Of a stretch of 64,000 nt of DNA, positions 19,859 through 29,860 are shown piece by piece. The position numbers and the translations under genes are program-made. The stretch is from Ochotona curzoniae (Eukaryota > Chordata > Mammalia > Lagomorpha > Ochotonidae), in contig NW_024466459.1 in the NCBI RefSeq assembly GCF_017591425.1, positions 5,456,001-5,520,000 on the forward strand, given 5' to 3'. How positions within the stretch are numbered: position 1 is the first letter of the stretch; each line of letters starts with the position of its first letter. The notes under the pieces were generated by a model. That model worked only from the letters and a program-made list of their open reading frames with translations. It was not told the origin of the DNA and made no database searches.

Positions 19859-22600
19859 CAACATTTTCAAAATAAATATTTCCTGTGAGTGAATTGAAGA
19901 TCTTTCTGCTTGACTGAATGTTGAGCCTGAGTCCCAGGAGGATATTCTATGTCAATAGAATTTTTAACAAATGAGTCTTAGATTCTGTTCAAGTCTCAAA
20001 TTAACATCATGAGGATCTACTCCAATACACACATATGCTCTCCCAAATCCTGTGGATACATATGAGCCAGGTCTTTGACAATTTTGCTATGTATTGCACT
20101 GCCTCCTAAAGAATGGGTGGTGTGTCTTTCCCCTTACATCATGCTAAGACCTGATTCTAATTATTGGAGATACTGAATGAAAGTGAGAATGCTCTTCAAA
20201 AACATGGACGCTTGCCATCTTAAGGATGCCCTATTGTCTCCAGGTAAGGAGAGGTCCCTCTGACTTATCTAAGGAGAAGGGGCTATTTAAACCCCTTGGG
20301 AGAGTTCAGAACCCTGCAGTGTGTGTAATACTGCTTCTGTAACAGCTGAAACTTCATCCCAGATTTCAAAGCCTCATTGTTTCCCTTCCAGGAATTTGAA
20401 CTTGACAAGCATGACTTGATATTTCTGTGCCGTAAATCTCCTTCCACTCTGTCACCTCAACGTTCAGTTCCGATGCTGAAAAAAAATGAGCCCAATTGGA
20501 GAACGTAAGTGGTCATGGTTTTAAGCCAACTCAATCACTGTAACGGAAGCTCTAGCTTAGCATTTTCTGTTCTAAGAGGGCTTTGCGTGACTACGGACAG
20601 AAGTCTTTCACACAATGATCTAAATTGTTGAGTGAGTGATGAATTGACCTCTATTTCCTTATTTAAAAGTAAGCAAAAAAAAAAAAAAAAGACAGACGCA
20701 CTTACACAAACATGAAGTTGTATCAGCTGCTGAAGAATCACAGTTAAGACGATCATGCTCAGAATACATTCTAGTAGCAGATTACTGAATATAAGGGCAG
20801 CTTTGAAGAACGTCAATATTGAGATGCATGCTAAGGAGAAAAATGGAGGTAATGGAGTTAGGATAGCCATGAGTCATCGAAGAAATCAACTTGAGAAAAG
20901 AAACAATGATTACGGCTGGACCTAGACGTTAGGTCTTGTCCTTCACTATCACTTCAATATTTATTCAATAATTACTTAAGTGTCCATAACGAACAATGTT
21001 CTCGCCATCAGTTAATCCTTAAAAAGAATTGGCTGCAAGAACACCAAAGTTGCACAATCAATTCTTTTGTTCTTAAAGTTCGTATCTATGAAGCATTCTA
21101 TGAAAATCTATGATTTTGAAGAAAGACTTAAAACTCACAAAATGAAAGTACAATGATTAGGGTCATATAACTGTTAGAGAAAACATGTTTATACTTATAG
21201 AAAAGACATGGCTTGCGCAAACCAGGCCTTAGGAAGAGATTAAAAGTATGAGAGGAGGCTATTTACAAAGAGTCTTAAAAAATACCGAGGGATCCTGCAA
21301 TACTCAAAAACTGTTTAGGGATCCATAGAGATAGCAGAGGAAACAGCAGAGAGAGTAATCAACAGGTTGCAAGTCAAGCAGAATGAGATGGGAGAGGGGT
21401 CCTTGAATGATGCTTCGGTGCTCTGTAGACAGATACAGCGACCTGTGGGTACATGGCAGAAGAGAGCAGTCGGAAACGAATGCTTGGATCTCATTCCACA
21501 AGAGACATCACCTCCTGTTGCTACCTCCAATCACCACAGCCAACCCAGAGCCAGAAGATAGAACTGACCAGGTAGGTAATCAACCACAGCAAGTTAGACA
21601 AATGGGAAACCGTAGATCTGGAGGAACAAACACGCGGGGGCGGGTTAACATTTTGTGTTTTTCTATGACAGGAAGCCTGCTACTACTAGAATATTCTGGT
21701 ATACACAATCGGACTTTTCCCAATTTGCAAAAGAGTGATTTAACATACGTTGCATAATTTACTAATACTTATGATTTTGTGGGAAGACAGACATATTGAG
21801 ATGATAGTCAGAGTCAACTTATCCATTTCTGAGCAGTGGGCCTGAGATGTATTCTCTAGATTTCCATGATCAGGCTCCCTCCCCACATTTGCAGAGTCTG
21901 AAACAGGAGTACAATGGGAGGCCCACACACCATATGTCAAAGATTTAATAGTTCCATATCAAGCTAGCATAATCTTAAATAAAGTCTCTTCTATCTTCCA
22001 TTCTTGACAAATATATTTCTATAATTACAAAATTGAAAGATGTGTTCAAAGTTTAGCTTTCATATGAGAGTTCCCAGAATACCATAGCTACGTGGTATCT
22101 ATATAACCAGGTGAATCTATTCATTATCAGTGCTTGGAAGAATAAGGAAATAAATGCATGTATAACATAAGTAATCAGGTGTTACTCACATTTAATTTGT
22201 TACTTTGAATCTAGGGAGCCGAGTTACTACAATACATAAAACTATTTTACTTTAATTGATATTGATAGGTATGACTTAAAGCTTTGAAAACCAAATAGGA
22301 ATGCTTTATAAAACCACTCAAGTTATATTTTAATCATTATATAACTGTCTTGCATTTTAATAACCAGTAGTCTTACATTAGAATAATCAAAATTCATATT
22401 TAAAGAAAATTACATTTTCTGTATGCTTTTGCACTCAGTGTATTTATGTAACAGTTAAAAGAGTGAATATCCAGGCTCATGATGGATATCTCTAGTCCCA
22501 GGTGTTCAGAAATTCAGAATGTTAATCATTTGAGAATTACATGGCTATTATGAATCTTGAAAGATCACAAATCAGGACACCAAGAGCGCAATCCTAAAAT
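19859..22600. other. Quiet 2.7-kb stretch, no gene seen
   Basis: No SINE or coding exon recognised. An A16 run lies at about 20677. The 116-codon plus frame at 21407 and the 111-codon minus frame at 20535 have no domain. A weak antisense L2-like phrase occurs near 20960. Confidence 0.4.
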
Positions 22601-24485
22601 CTCAGCACTAGTAAAAGTAGGCAGCTTTGTTCACTAGTCGTTTGTGGGTTTCATGCTATCCTGCAGGGGGAACTTCGTGAAGTAACTCTTGTCTTTACGA
22701 AGCATTTTTGCTGCACAAGTTCTCTTGCCACTTTGGCACCTTGTCTGCTGCCTGCCCTGATCATATCCCAGAGCCAAAGGTGAGTACTTTTGGATGCAGG
22801 GATGTTTCAGATACGTTAAAGGGAATACAAGAGTCATACAGGCGTGTGTCTCTGGGCGTGAGAAGCGTTGATCTTGGATACAAAGAGTGAGGGACACAGA
22901 GCGTCTACGCCTGCTGAGCAGTGGCAGCTGAGGAGGGCATCTCCGTGCTCTTGGTTAAATCCATGTTGTGTACTTGTGCCCTGCACCTGCAGAACCATCT
23001 GATGCTTCAACATGGCTCGCCCAATTTTGAGGTACTTTTGCTGGATGTGTAGGAAGAAAAGCCATGTTTGAAACAAGAAAAGCTGTGCATTCCTTACCAT
23101 ATATATTCCTGCTACACCAAGTTAAGACACTCACACTCTTTTAATTAGTGTGGTAATGCCAATTTATCAGCAGGTGTCCTATCAACTAGTTCTTATCATA
23201 CTGGAAAGAAGACAAATACACAGTGAGCAATTTATTTCAGCAGTAACACTCATAATGAGATACATAGATGTACCTGTACAAGCAAACTGTAATATGCAGT
23301 GATGACTTGCCCAAAATTCCTCTTCTAGTTATAAACCTATATTTTCCATACTTGAAAAGCCAAACAGATTTATTAAGCTCCGTGGGAAGATTTTGCCATT
23401 GAAAAACATTTTGTTGTTGTTGTTGTTGTTACTAAAATTGCATTCTCCTAATTTAGTATTTGCTCAAAACGCATATGTTTAGTTACAACTGAAAATCTGT
23501 GTCTCCCAGTGTTTGAATTATCAAGTCCATTCCGAGTTGAAGGAATTTTCTTGTTGTTTCCTTTTCTTTATTTCTTATTTGAAAAAAAATACAAAATATT
23601 GGTGAGGCTTGCTGTTCAGAATGGAGCTGTCTGAATTCTTTAAGCATAAATAAACTCAGGCAAAACCATCACAATTACATATATATATATGGTCATTTAC
23701 TTACCTGTGGCATAAAGTTGACTTAATTATAAATTCATACATGAATAGTGCAAACAAATACTTTTCACTGGATTTCAAGGATTTGCAGTTGACCCAAATA
23801 TTCTGTTAAAACTGTTCTTTCTCTGGTTATGCTTCTTTTTATGAGAAAAAAAGAAAATAAACGAAAGGAAAATATAACTGAGATAAATTGCAGTCTATAA
23901 ATCTCAGAATCTTGCTGGTGCTGGTGGCACAAAACATAAATTACACCCATGAATGAAGACACTTGGGACAAAAGTTCAGGGTTGTTTTATTACAGAGTTC
24001 ATGACCGGTTGCTGTTTAAAGCTTCTATGTTATGTAATGGAGGGCATGGTAGAGAAAAGGAAAGGAAAAAGAAAGTTTCTAGTGTAGACTTTTTTTTTTC
24101 CTAACAAAATGACTGCCCTGAACTCATTGGCATCTGTCATCTGAATAGTTTATCTTTGATAAGAGCATGCATTTCATCATGGCTGCGATAGATGCTTCGT
24201 GACGTTCTGCACGTGGCTGAGCAAACGAAGGCTCTCAGTCGACATAAGAGCAGAGGCACGATTTGAAAATGACGATCACCATTAGGATAGCTGAGTTTTC
24301 AAAGTTGCGCCATGCAAATGAAGATGTATTTCTGTGAAGCTTGTACTGTTTCTTTTCCTGCTTCAGTCTTTAGAAGGGATGAAGGGATTAACACCTGACA
24401 ATCTACCTACCAAATCTAAACAGCGCTCCTGTTTGTGGAATTACTAGTTATGTTTTAAGAATAAATGTAGTGTGCTTGTCGCACT
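22601..24485. other. Quiet stretch with CpG-bearing patch at 24160-24320
   Basis: No SINE, exon or RNA gene recognised. A (TTG)n tract lies at 23411-23430 and a TA run near 23683. The patch at 24160-24320 has unusually many CpG dinucleotides for this window and is reported as a finding. Confidence 0.4.
23411..23430. repeat. (TTG)n trinucleotide repeat
   Basis: Six to seven TTG units. Confidence 0.9.
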
Positions 24486-24489
24486 GCAA

Positions 24490-24770
24490 CAGCTTGCTAA
24501 TTCTCTTCCTCAACAACTGGCATCCTCTATGGGGTCAGTTTCTGTCCTAGCTGCTCTACTTATGATCCAGCTCCCTGTTTATGACCTGGAGAAGTAGCAC
24601 AGTGGATGATGGCCCAAGCCCTTGGACCCCTGCACCCAGGTGAGAGATCTAGAAGAAGCTCCTGGCTCCTGGTTTCAATGAGTTTAGCTCTGGCTGTTGT
24701 AGCCATTATGGAATGGATCAGCTTCTTTCTGTAAATCTGTCTTTTAAACAATAAAAAAGTTTAAAAAACA
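24490..24770 (+). mobile_element. Old C-type SINE, plus strand, host of a younger SINE
   Basis: Body motifs TCCAGCTCCCTGTTTATGAC, GATGGCCCAAGCCCTTGGA, AGAAGAAGCTCCTGGCTCC and the end CTGTAAATCTGTCTTTTAAA are present in order. Its A-rich tail was the target of the next SINE. Confidence 0.75.
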
Positions 24771-24777
24771 TATGAAT
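24761..24777. repeat. Left target-site duplication of SINE 24778-25105
   Basis: The ACATATGAAT end and the A-run before it recur at 25111-25121. The copies match apart from the number of As. Confidence 0.85.
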
Positions 24778-25105
24778 GGGCCCGGCGCGGTGGCGCAAGT
24801 GGTTAAAGGTCCTCGCCTTGCACGCCCGGGATCCAATATGGGCGCCAGTTCTAATCCCGGCAGCCCCGCTTCCCTTCCAGCTCCCTGTCTGTGGCCTGGG
24901 AAAGCAGTTGAGGACGGCCCAAAGCTTTGGGACCCTGCACCCGCGTAGGAGACCCGGAAGAGGCTCCTGGCTTCGGATTGGCATAGTATCGGTCCGTTGC
25001 GCTCACTTGGGAGTGAATCATCGGACGGAAGATCTTCCTCTCTGTCTCTCCTCTCTGTATATCTGCCTTTCCAATAAAAAAAAAATAATAAAAATAAATC
25101 TTTAA
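24778..25105 (+). mobile_element. Young, nearly intact C-type SINE (pika-like), plus strand
   Basis: This copy is the best reference for the family here. It keeps most CpG sites (GGCCCGGCGCGGTGGCGC at the start), has a full tRNA-like head, body, CT-rich block and an AATAAAAA-type tail, and carries clear target-site duplications. Retained CpGs mean little time for methylation decay, so it is the most recent SINE in the window. It inserted into the A-rich tail of the older SINE directly upstream. Confidence 0.95.
24791..24856 (+). promoter_or_regulatory. RNA polymerase III internal promoter (A and B boxes) of the young SINE
   Basis: TGGCGCAAGTG at 24791-24801 fits the A-box consensus at every defined position. 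GTTCTAATC at 24848-24856 fits the B box except for one purine position, a change shared by several other copies in the window. The spacing suits a type-2 promoter. Activity is an inference. Confidence 0.6.
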
Positions 25106-25121
25106 AAAAAAACATATGAAT

Positions 25122-25710
25122 ACATATTACCTTTAGGCAGTTCTATAGGCATAACAAAAGCCTACGTTATAATAACCAGTCTCTCTGGAAACGTCTAGCA
25201 GTTATTTTGAATTCTGAATCTCATGTTTCCTCCTCCATTCTTTTTATGAAATGTCTATTTGTCAGATGGGATTTTCTCCTTCAGGTCCCGACTAATGATT
25301 TCTTTAGAAAAAAATACTCTCCTTACGTCTGTCTAAAATTTAGAGTAAACTTATCCACACGATCCTTCAGGTCTCGGATTCTTTGAAATGTCTTTTGAAG
25401 ATTCTGCCATCTAACAACTTTTAGTTCAATGACTGCAATTCTTTTCCCATGAGCTTAAAATGCTTATTTTTATAGACAGTTGTCATTGTTGCACTTATAT
25501 CTAGTCTTTCAAATGATGTTTGTAATTGTTTTTCTATCTTCTCTGGAAAAATCCTAATGTTTTTGGACTTTCCTAACCCAGAGCCTGTATTTACAGTGGA
25601 AAGATGAACTGCCTTACTACCATGAGAACACACATATTTCTGGATATATACAATCCAGTAGACGAGTAGGTCAAAAATACTGACTTCGAGGAACATCATT
25701 TATTTATTTA
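25122..25710. other. No recognisable feature
   Basis: AT-rich, apparently single-copy. A 92-codon minus frame at 25421-25699 lacks a recognisable domain. Confidence 0.4.
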
Positions 25711-25830
25711 CTTATTTAAGAGATTTATTTATTTTTGTTGAAAAGGTAGATTTATAGAGAGAAGGAGAGATAAAAAAGAAAATCTTCCATCTGCTGGTTC
25801 ACTCCCCAGGTAGCATTTGCCAGGCCCAAA
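25711..25830 (-). mobile_element. C-type SINE fragment, minus strand
   Basis: AGAGATTTATTTATTTTTGT, GGTAGATTTATAGAGAGAAGG and TCTGCTGGTTCACTCCCCAG are a good reversed C-SINE 3' part. Beyond 25830 the similarity fades; TGCAAGCCACTGGCTGC may be a rearranged body. Confidence 0.75.
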
Positions 25831-26069
25831 GTGCCTGCAAGCCACTGGCTGCTTTTTTCCCAGCAGTGTAGCACCTGCCTACCTACAATGCAAGGTAGGT
25901 AGTTACCCACAGCTGGGGAAAATTTCTCAGTATATGACTTTCTCTCTCTCTCACGCTCCCTATGTGTGTGCATACATACACACACGCACACATTTGTATG
26001 CTTATGTATTTCTTACGTATTTGTTTATAAGGGAGTTCTAATCCTACAGTCAGTACTAAGACCGGATAG

Positions 26070-26640
26070 TTGAGTGTACATTAGTTTGCATAAGGCAGCC
26101 AGAGCCGAGTGCTGTAGCAACAACAGACATCTACTTTCTCATGGCTCTGGGGACCGGAATCCAACGTCAAGGTGTTAGCCAGGTTGCTTCCTTCTTTTCT
26201 GGGCTTGTGTTGTGAATGGCCAGGCTAATGACCTAAGCTGAATTGGATGACCTCTGTAGGGAGCTGGGACAGATGTCTGATGAAACAACTGAAGCGCTGT
26301 TTAGATGCCAGATGCTATACAGGGTGTTAGTTTTCTGTTAGTACACACGGGTAGACAGCCAGTGATGGCTCAGGTACTTGGGTGCCTGTCACTCTTTTAC
26401 GGGGTCTGGAAAGGGTTCTGGAGTCCTGACTCAGGCCTGGCTTTCACAGGCATTTGGGAAGGAACCAGCAGATAAGAGATCCTTCTCTGTTTCTCTGCCT
26501 TTTAAATAATTAAAGGAGATTTTTTGCCTTCAGAAAAATTTATATTCTGAGACCCAGTTTTAAGACTTCATGTGATTCTGGCAGGGATACAATTCAACTC
26601 AACACAATTTGGCTAGAGACCACATTATTGACTACAAGTG
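26070..26640 (-). mobile_element. MLT1-type (ERVL-MaLR) LTR, minus strand, split by a SINE
   Basis: On the plus strand GCTGTAGCAACAACAGACAT, TTTCTCATGGCTCTGG, CAACGTCAAGGTGTTAGCCAG and GCTTGTGTTGTGAATGGCC, and later TTATATTCTGAGACCCAG and GGCAGGGATACAATTCAAC, follow the reverse complement of old non-autonomous MaLR LTRs. A C-SINE fragment interrupts it at 26345-26520. No internal retroviral genes are seen. The subfamily is not assigned. Confidence 0.6.
26345..26520 (+). mobile_element. C-type SINE fragment, plus strand, inside an LTR
   Basis: GCTCAGGTACTTGGGTGCC, AAGGGTTCTGGAGTCCTGACT, GGCATTTGGGAAGGAACCAGC and CTCTGCCTTTTAAATAATTA represent the 3' half of an old C-SINE. Confidence 0.65.
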
Positions 26641-27802
26641 AGGATTCATGATCACACACAGACTTAATAGGTCTTAACTCCACATTTTAATTATTTAAAA
26701 TCCATTTTTCAAACATTTAACAGTGAAGTTATGCTTCCCATTCTTCTAGGTCTAGTAAAATATCACAAGGTATTTAAAAACATCCATGAAACAGAACAAA
26801 AGAACTAAATGTCCTTTGGAGCCATTCTTCTATACATTCTAACAATGAATCTTTAACACAATACTGGGAAATGTCCAACCAGAAAAACACACATTACCTA
26901 AATCAGGGCATGTGGCTCAAAGAACAATCAGTTCTGTATGTGCCTGACCATTTTTGATGGGTGAAAAGACTCCTTGTTACTTAATCAGCAATGGTAGATT
27001 AATCAGCATCTCCAATCTTGACACTAACCAAAAGGCCAAGAAATGACAGCACCTCATCAAACAGTGTCACAGATGTGATGGCAACCCTTTCCCCTAATGG
27101 AAACAGTTGGAAAACACTTGTTTCTAAAAACATTTTGCTTATACCAAGGATCTCTGTGTGTCCTATGCATCATCATTGACGCTCGTCTTTAGACCGATAG
27201 AACTCTAACGACATTCACGAATTCATTCCACTTTGCATATGTTAACCAACAGATAGTAGAAATATAACTGGGCTCCTCTAATAAAAAATGGAACCCTTTC
27301 ATTGAAGCCATTGTTAGTCTTCTTCTAGTTCTCCACCCTGTAGTTTCTGGCCCAACTAGTCTCTTTTAGAACTATTTTATTATGCTTCTAGAATGTGAAT
27401 TCTAGAATGTTATAAATGAATCCATAAAATAAAATTCCCTTGCTTAATGTAATTATTACAATTTGCATATTTATAGGATGTCATATGCTATAGAGTATGT
27501 GAATGAAATATCCCAGATGTGCTTAATTTTTGAAAGAATAGTGTGTTGCCTACGGATATGGGGAAGAAGGGAGAATTAGGGCTGGTTAAGCTCAGCCTGT
27601 GGGTCCTGAACCTTCACAGTAGCCACAGAAGGCTTATGTTATCTGCAAATGGGCAATATCAACACCTGCAGTGTCTCACTACAAGTGAATAAACATGAAA
27701 CCCAAACAAGCTAGCTATAAAAACAAAACTAGATTCAAAACCCCAGTCTACTTATTCAGAGGAAGATAGCCAGGTTAATTATACGTATTAAAAAATTGTT
27801 TT
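26641..27802. other. No recognisable feature
   Basis: AT-rich, apparently single-copy sequence; no RNA gene or exon. Confidence 0.4.
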
Positions 27803-28125
27803 GGGCATGGCACGATAGCTTAGTGGCTAAAGTCCTTGCCTTACATGCACTGGGATCCCCTATGGGCACTGGTTCATATCCCGGCTGTTCCACTCCCCTT
27901 CTAATTCCCTGCCTGTGGCCTGGGAGAAGCAGCCAAGGACAGCCCAAAGCTTGGGACCCTACACCCATGTGGGAGACCCAGAAGAGGCTCCTGGTTTCAG
28001 ATTGGCTCAGCTCCAGCCATTGCGCTCACTTGGGGAGTGAATCATCAGACAGAAGATCTTCCTCTCTGTCTCTCCTCCTCTCTGTATATCTGACTTTGCA
28101 ATAAAAGTAAATAAATCTTAAAAAA
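27803..28125 (+). mobile_element. C-type SINE (pika-like), plus strand, full length
   Basis: Head GGGCATGGCACGATAGC and TTAGTGGCTAAAGTCC, B-box-like TGGTTCATATCCCGG, body, GAATCATCAGACAGAAGATC, CT-rich block and GCAATAAAAGTAAATAAATC tail. Mild divergence. Target-site duplications are not clear by eye. Confidence 0.92.
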
Positions 28126-28127
28126 AA

Positions 28128-29440
28128 TTATAAAATGTCATGTCTATGGCTGTTATGAAATACTCAAAATAATGCTAATAATTAAAATATTGATAATTTA
28201 GCAAATTAAAAAATAATCTGCAATAGGAAACTACAAATTACGATTACCATATAATTTCATGACATATACCCTCCACAATGACTAAAATGAAACAATAAAG
28301 TATTAAATAATAGGATAAAACTCCCTTGGGGAATTGGATAAAATTATGTGAGGCATAAAGTTTGTCACATTTAGTGGTATTAAAACAGCTGACTCATATA
28401 TCATTTACATTGTGGTGATTATAAATGTGCTTTGAAATCTGCAATCCGCAGATAAAAGAATGAGGAAAGATGGTCATTCAAATGGCAACTATTTAGAAGA
28501 CATTAATAACACACTGTAGTGCTACTTAAGATGGTAACTTAAAAAATGGCACCGCATCTACACAAGAAAAGTAGGAGAAGAATCAGAAGGCTTTGAAGTT
28601 ATTTTTACCCAAACTGAAACAAAGTGCTTTTTAATTAAGTTTGGAGTCCAGCTAAGAGCTCTGATCAGTGAGTTTGTGAAGCCTTTGTCCACTCTGAAAT
28701 GCACTCTCTCTCTCTCTCTTTTTGGTGATGCCTTTAACAGCAGCCGTAATTCATCAGCTGCCCATTTGAACCATGTGGGCAGAAGCCCATGGATGCCGGA
28801 AGAGGCCTCCTTGATATTTTATTGGCAATAACTCAAAGCTTATTAAAGTCCAGATGCAGAGGAACCTGCAGCCTATTTAAATCCACATGCCCAAATGGGG
28901 ACTATCCTATTCAAGTGTTTGCATTTCATTTGTAATTCCTTGCCCTCGTCGTCTTACTTTGATTTTCTCCAAAGTCTTTACGAAATCATGCAGTTCATCT
29001 GTCTCCAGTGTTATCTTTAAGGTCTGTTCTCGCACTCATTTCTGAAGCACTTAGGTTAAATCCTATGTCTGAATTTATTATTTTTGTATTGGTGTTAGAG
29101 GAGCACAGAACCTTGAAGAGGCAACTGGGTGAGTCATCTGTGACTCTTGCTATGCCGCTCAATTGAATTAAAAATGTCTGGTTTTAAATCCAATCATATT
29201 TTCCTAAGCACATTAAGGACGTTACATACACATGGCTTACCCTCGGAGCAGTTTGTATCATTTATAAGAGAGCTGACATTGTAAGCATTGTGCCCATTAA
29301 CTGATATTTAGAAAATACCTCCCATTAGTTAGTCAAGCCGGTGATTCTCTCTGTGGTTTTAACACCATGGAATCCAAATAATTATAAATAAAACAATTTA
29401 CTGGTATCAATGGCCAGACACTGAGTCCACAAAATTCTCT
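28128..29440. other. Repeat-free stretch with a possible conserved non-coding block
   Basis: No transposon seen. From about 28560 to 29060 the sequence loses the decayed look of its surroundings, with TTTAATTAAG and other TAAT homeodomain-type cores, balanced composition, and a perfect little stem-loop around CCATGTGGGCAGAAGCCCATGG (28771). A (CT)n tract lies at 28703-28720. No reading frame supports an exon. Confidence 0.35.
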
Positions 29441-29463
29441 CTGTAGTTGTTGATTTTATTGTG

Positions 29464-29811
29464 TTAATCAGTTGCTCGATAAATCTCAGACTTAAGTTTC
29501 ATGTCTCCTGTTGAATGTTTATAATACGCCAGTACTCCAGGGCTCTTCTTGTCATTATTTGCTGTGATGGTCAGATTAAACTTCATCTTTAATGTGCTGA
29601 GTTGCTCCTTACTGCCTAACGACTTTATCTTATCTCCCAAAGTTGTAGGGTTCTCGAGGCCAAAGGTCATGTGCTGTTCCACCACAGTCACACAGGGTGT
29701 CCAAGAAGATGTGACCTTCCAGCACATTTCCACAGTACGATGTTTATTCCTATCATGGTTCAAATTCATTATCCATTTATCACTCTGTGATGTCATGTCT
29801 TTTAAGGACAA
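29464..29811 (-). other. 115-codon open frame of unknown meaning
   Basis: The minus frame begins MSLKDMTSQSDK and ends EIYRATD with a TAA stop; an AATAAA lies 4 bases after the stop (29455-29460). It overlaps a 103-codon frame on the plus strand, and I recognise no family. The composition (Lys, Thr, Ser, Asn) is compatible with a degraded retrocopy of a cellular mRNA, but no A-tail or duplication is visible. Most likely chance; reported because it is repeat-free. Confidence 0.2.
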
Positions 29812-29860
29812 AGTTCATGTTGGTCAGAATGTGTGTGCAAGGCTGTATCTTTGTGTATGA

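Noticed and set aside
23695..23715. TACTTACCTG resembling the 5' end of U1 snRNA
   Set aside because: Ten bases only, no continuation into U1, no flanking duplications.
29464..29811. Resemblance of the 115-residue frame to a VDAC barrel segment
   Set aside because: Only scattered residues match and the DNA-level comparison did not hold up, so no name is given.
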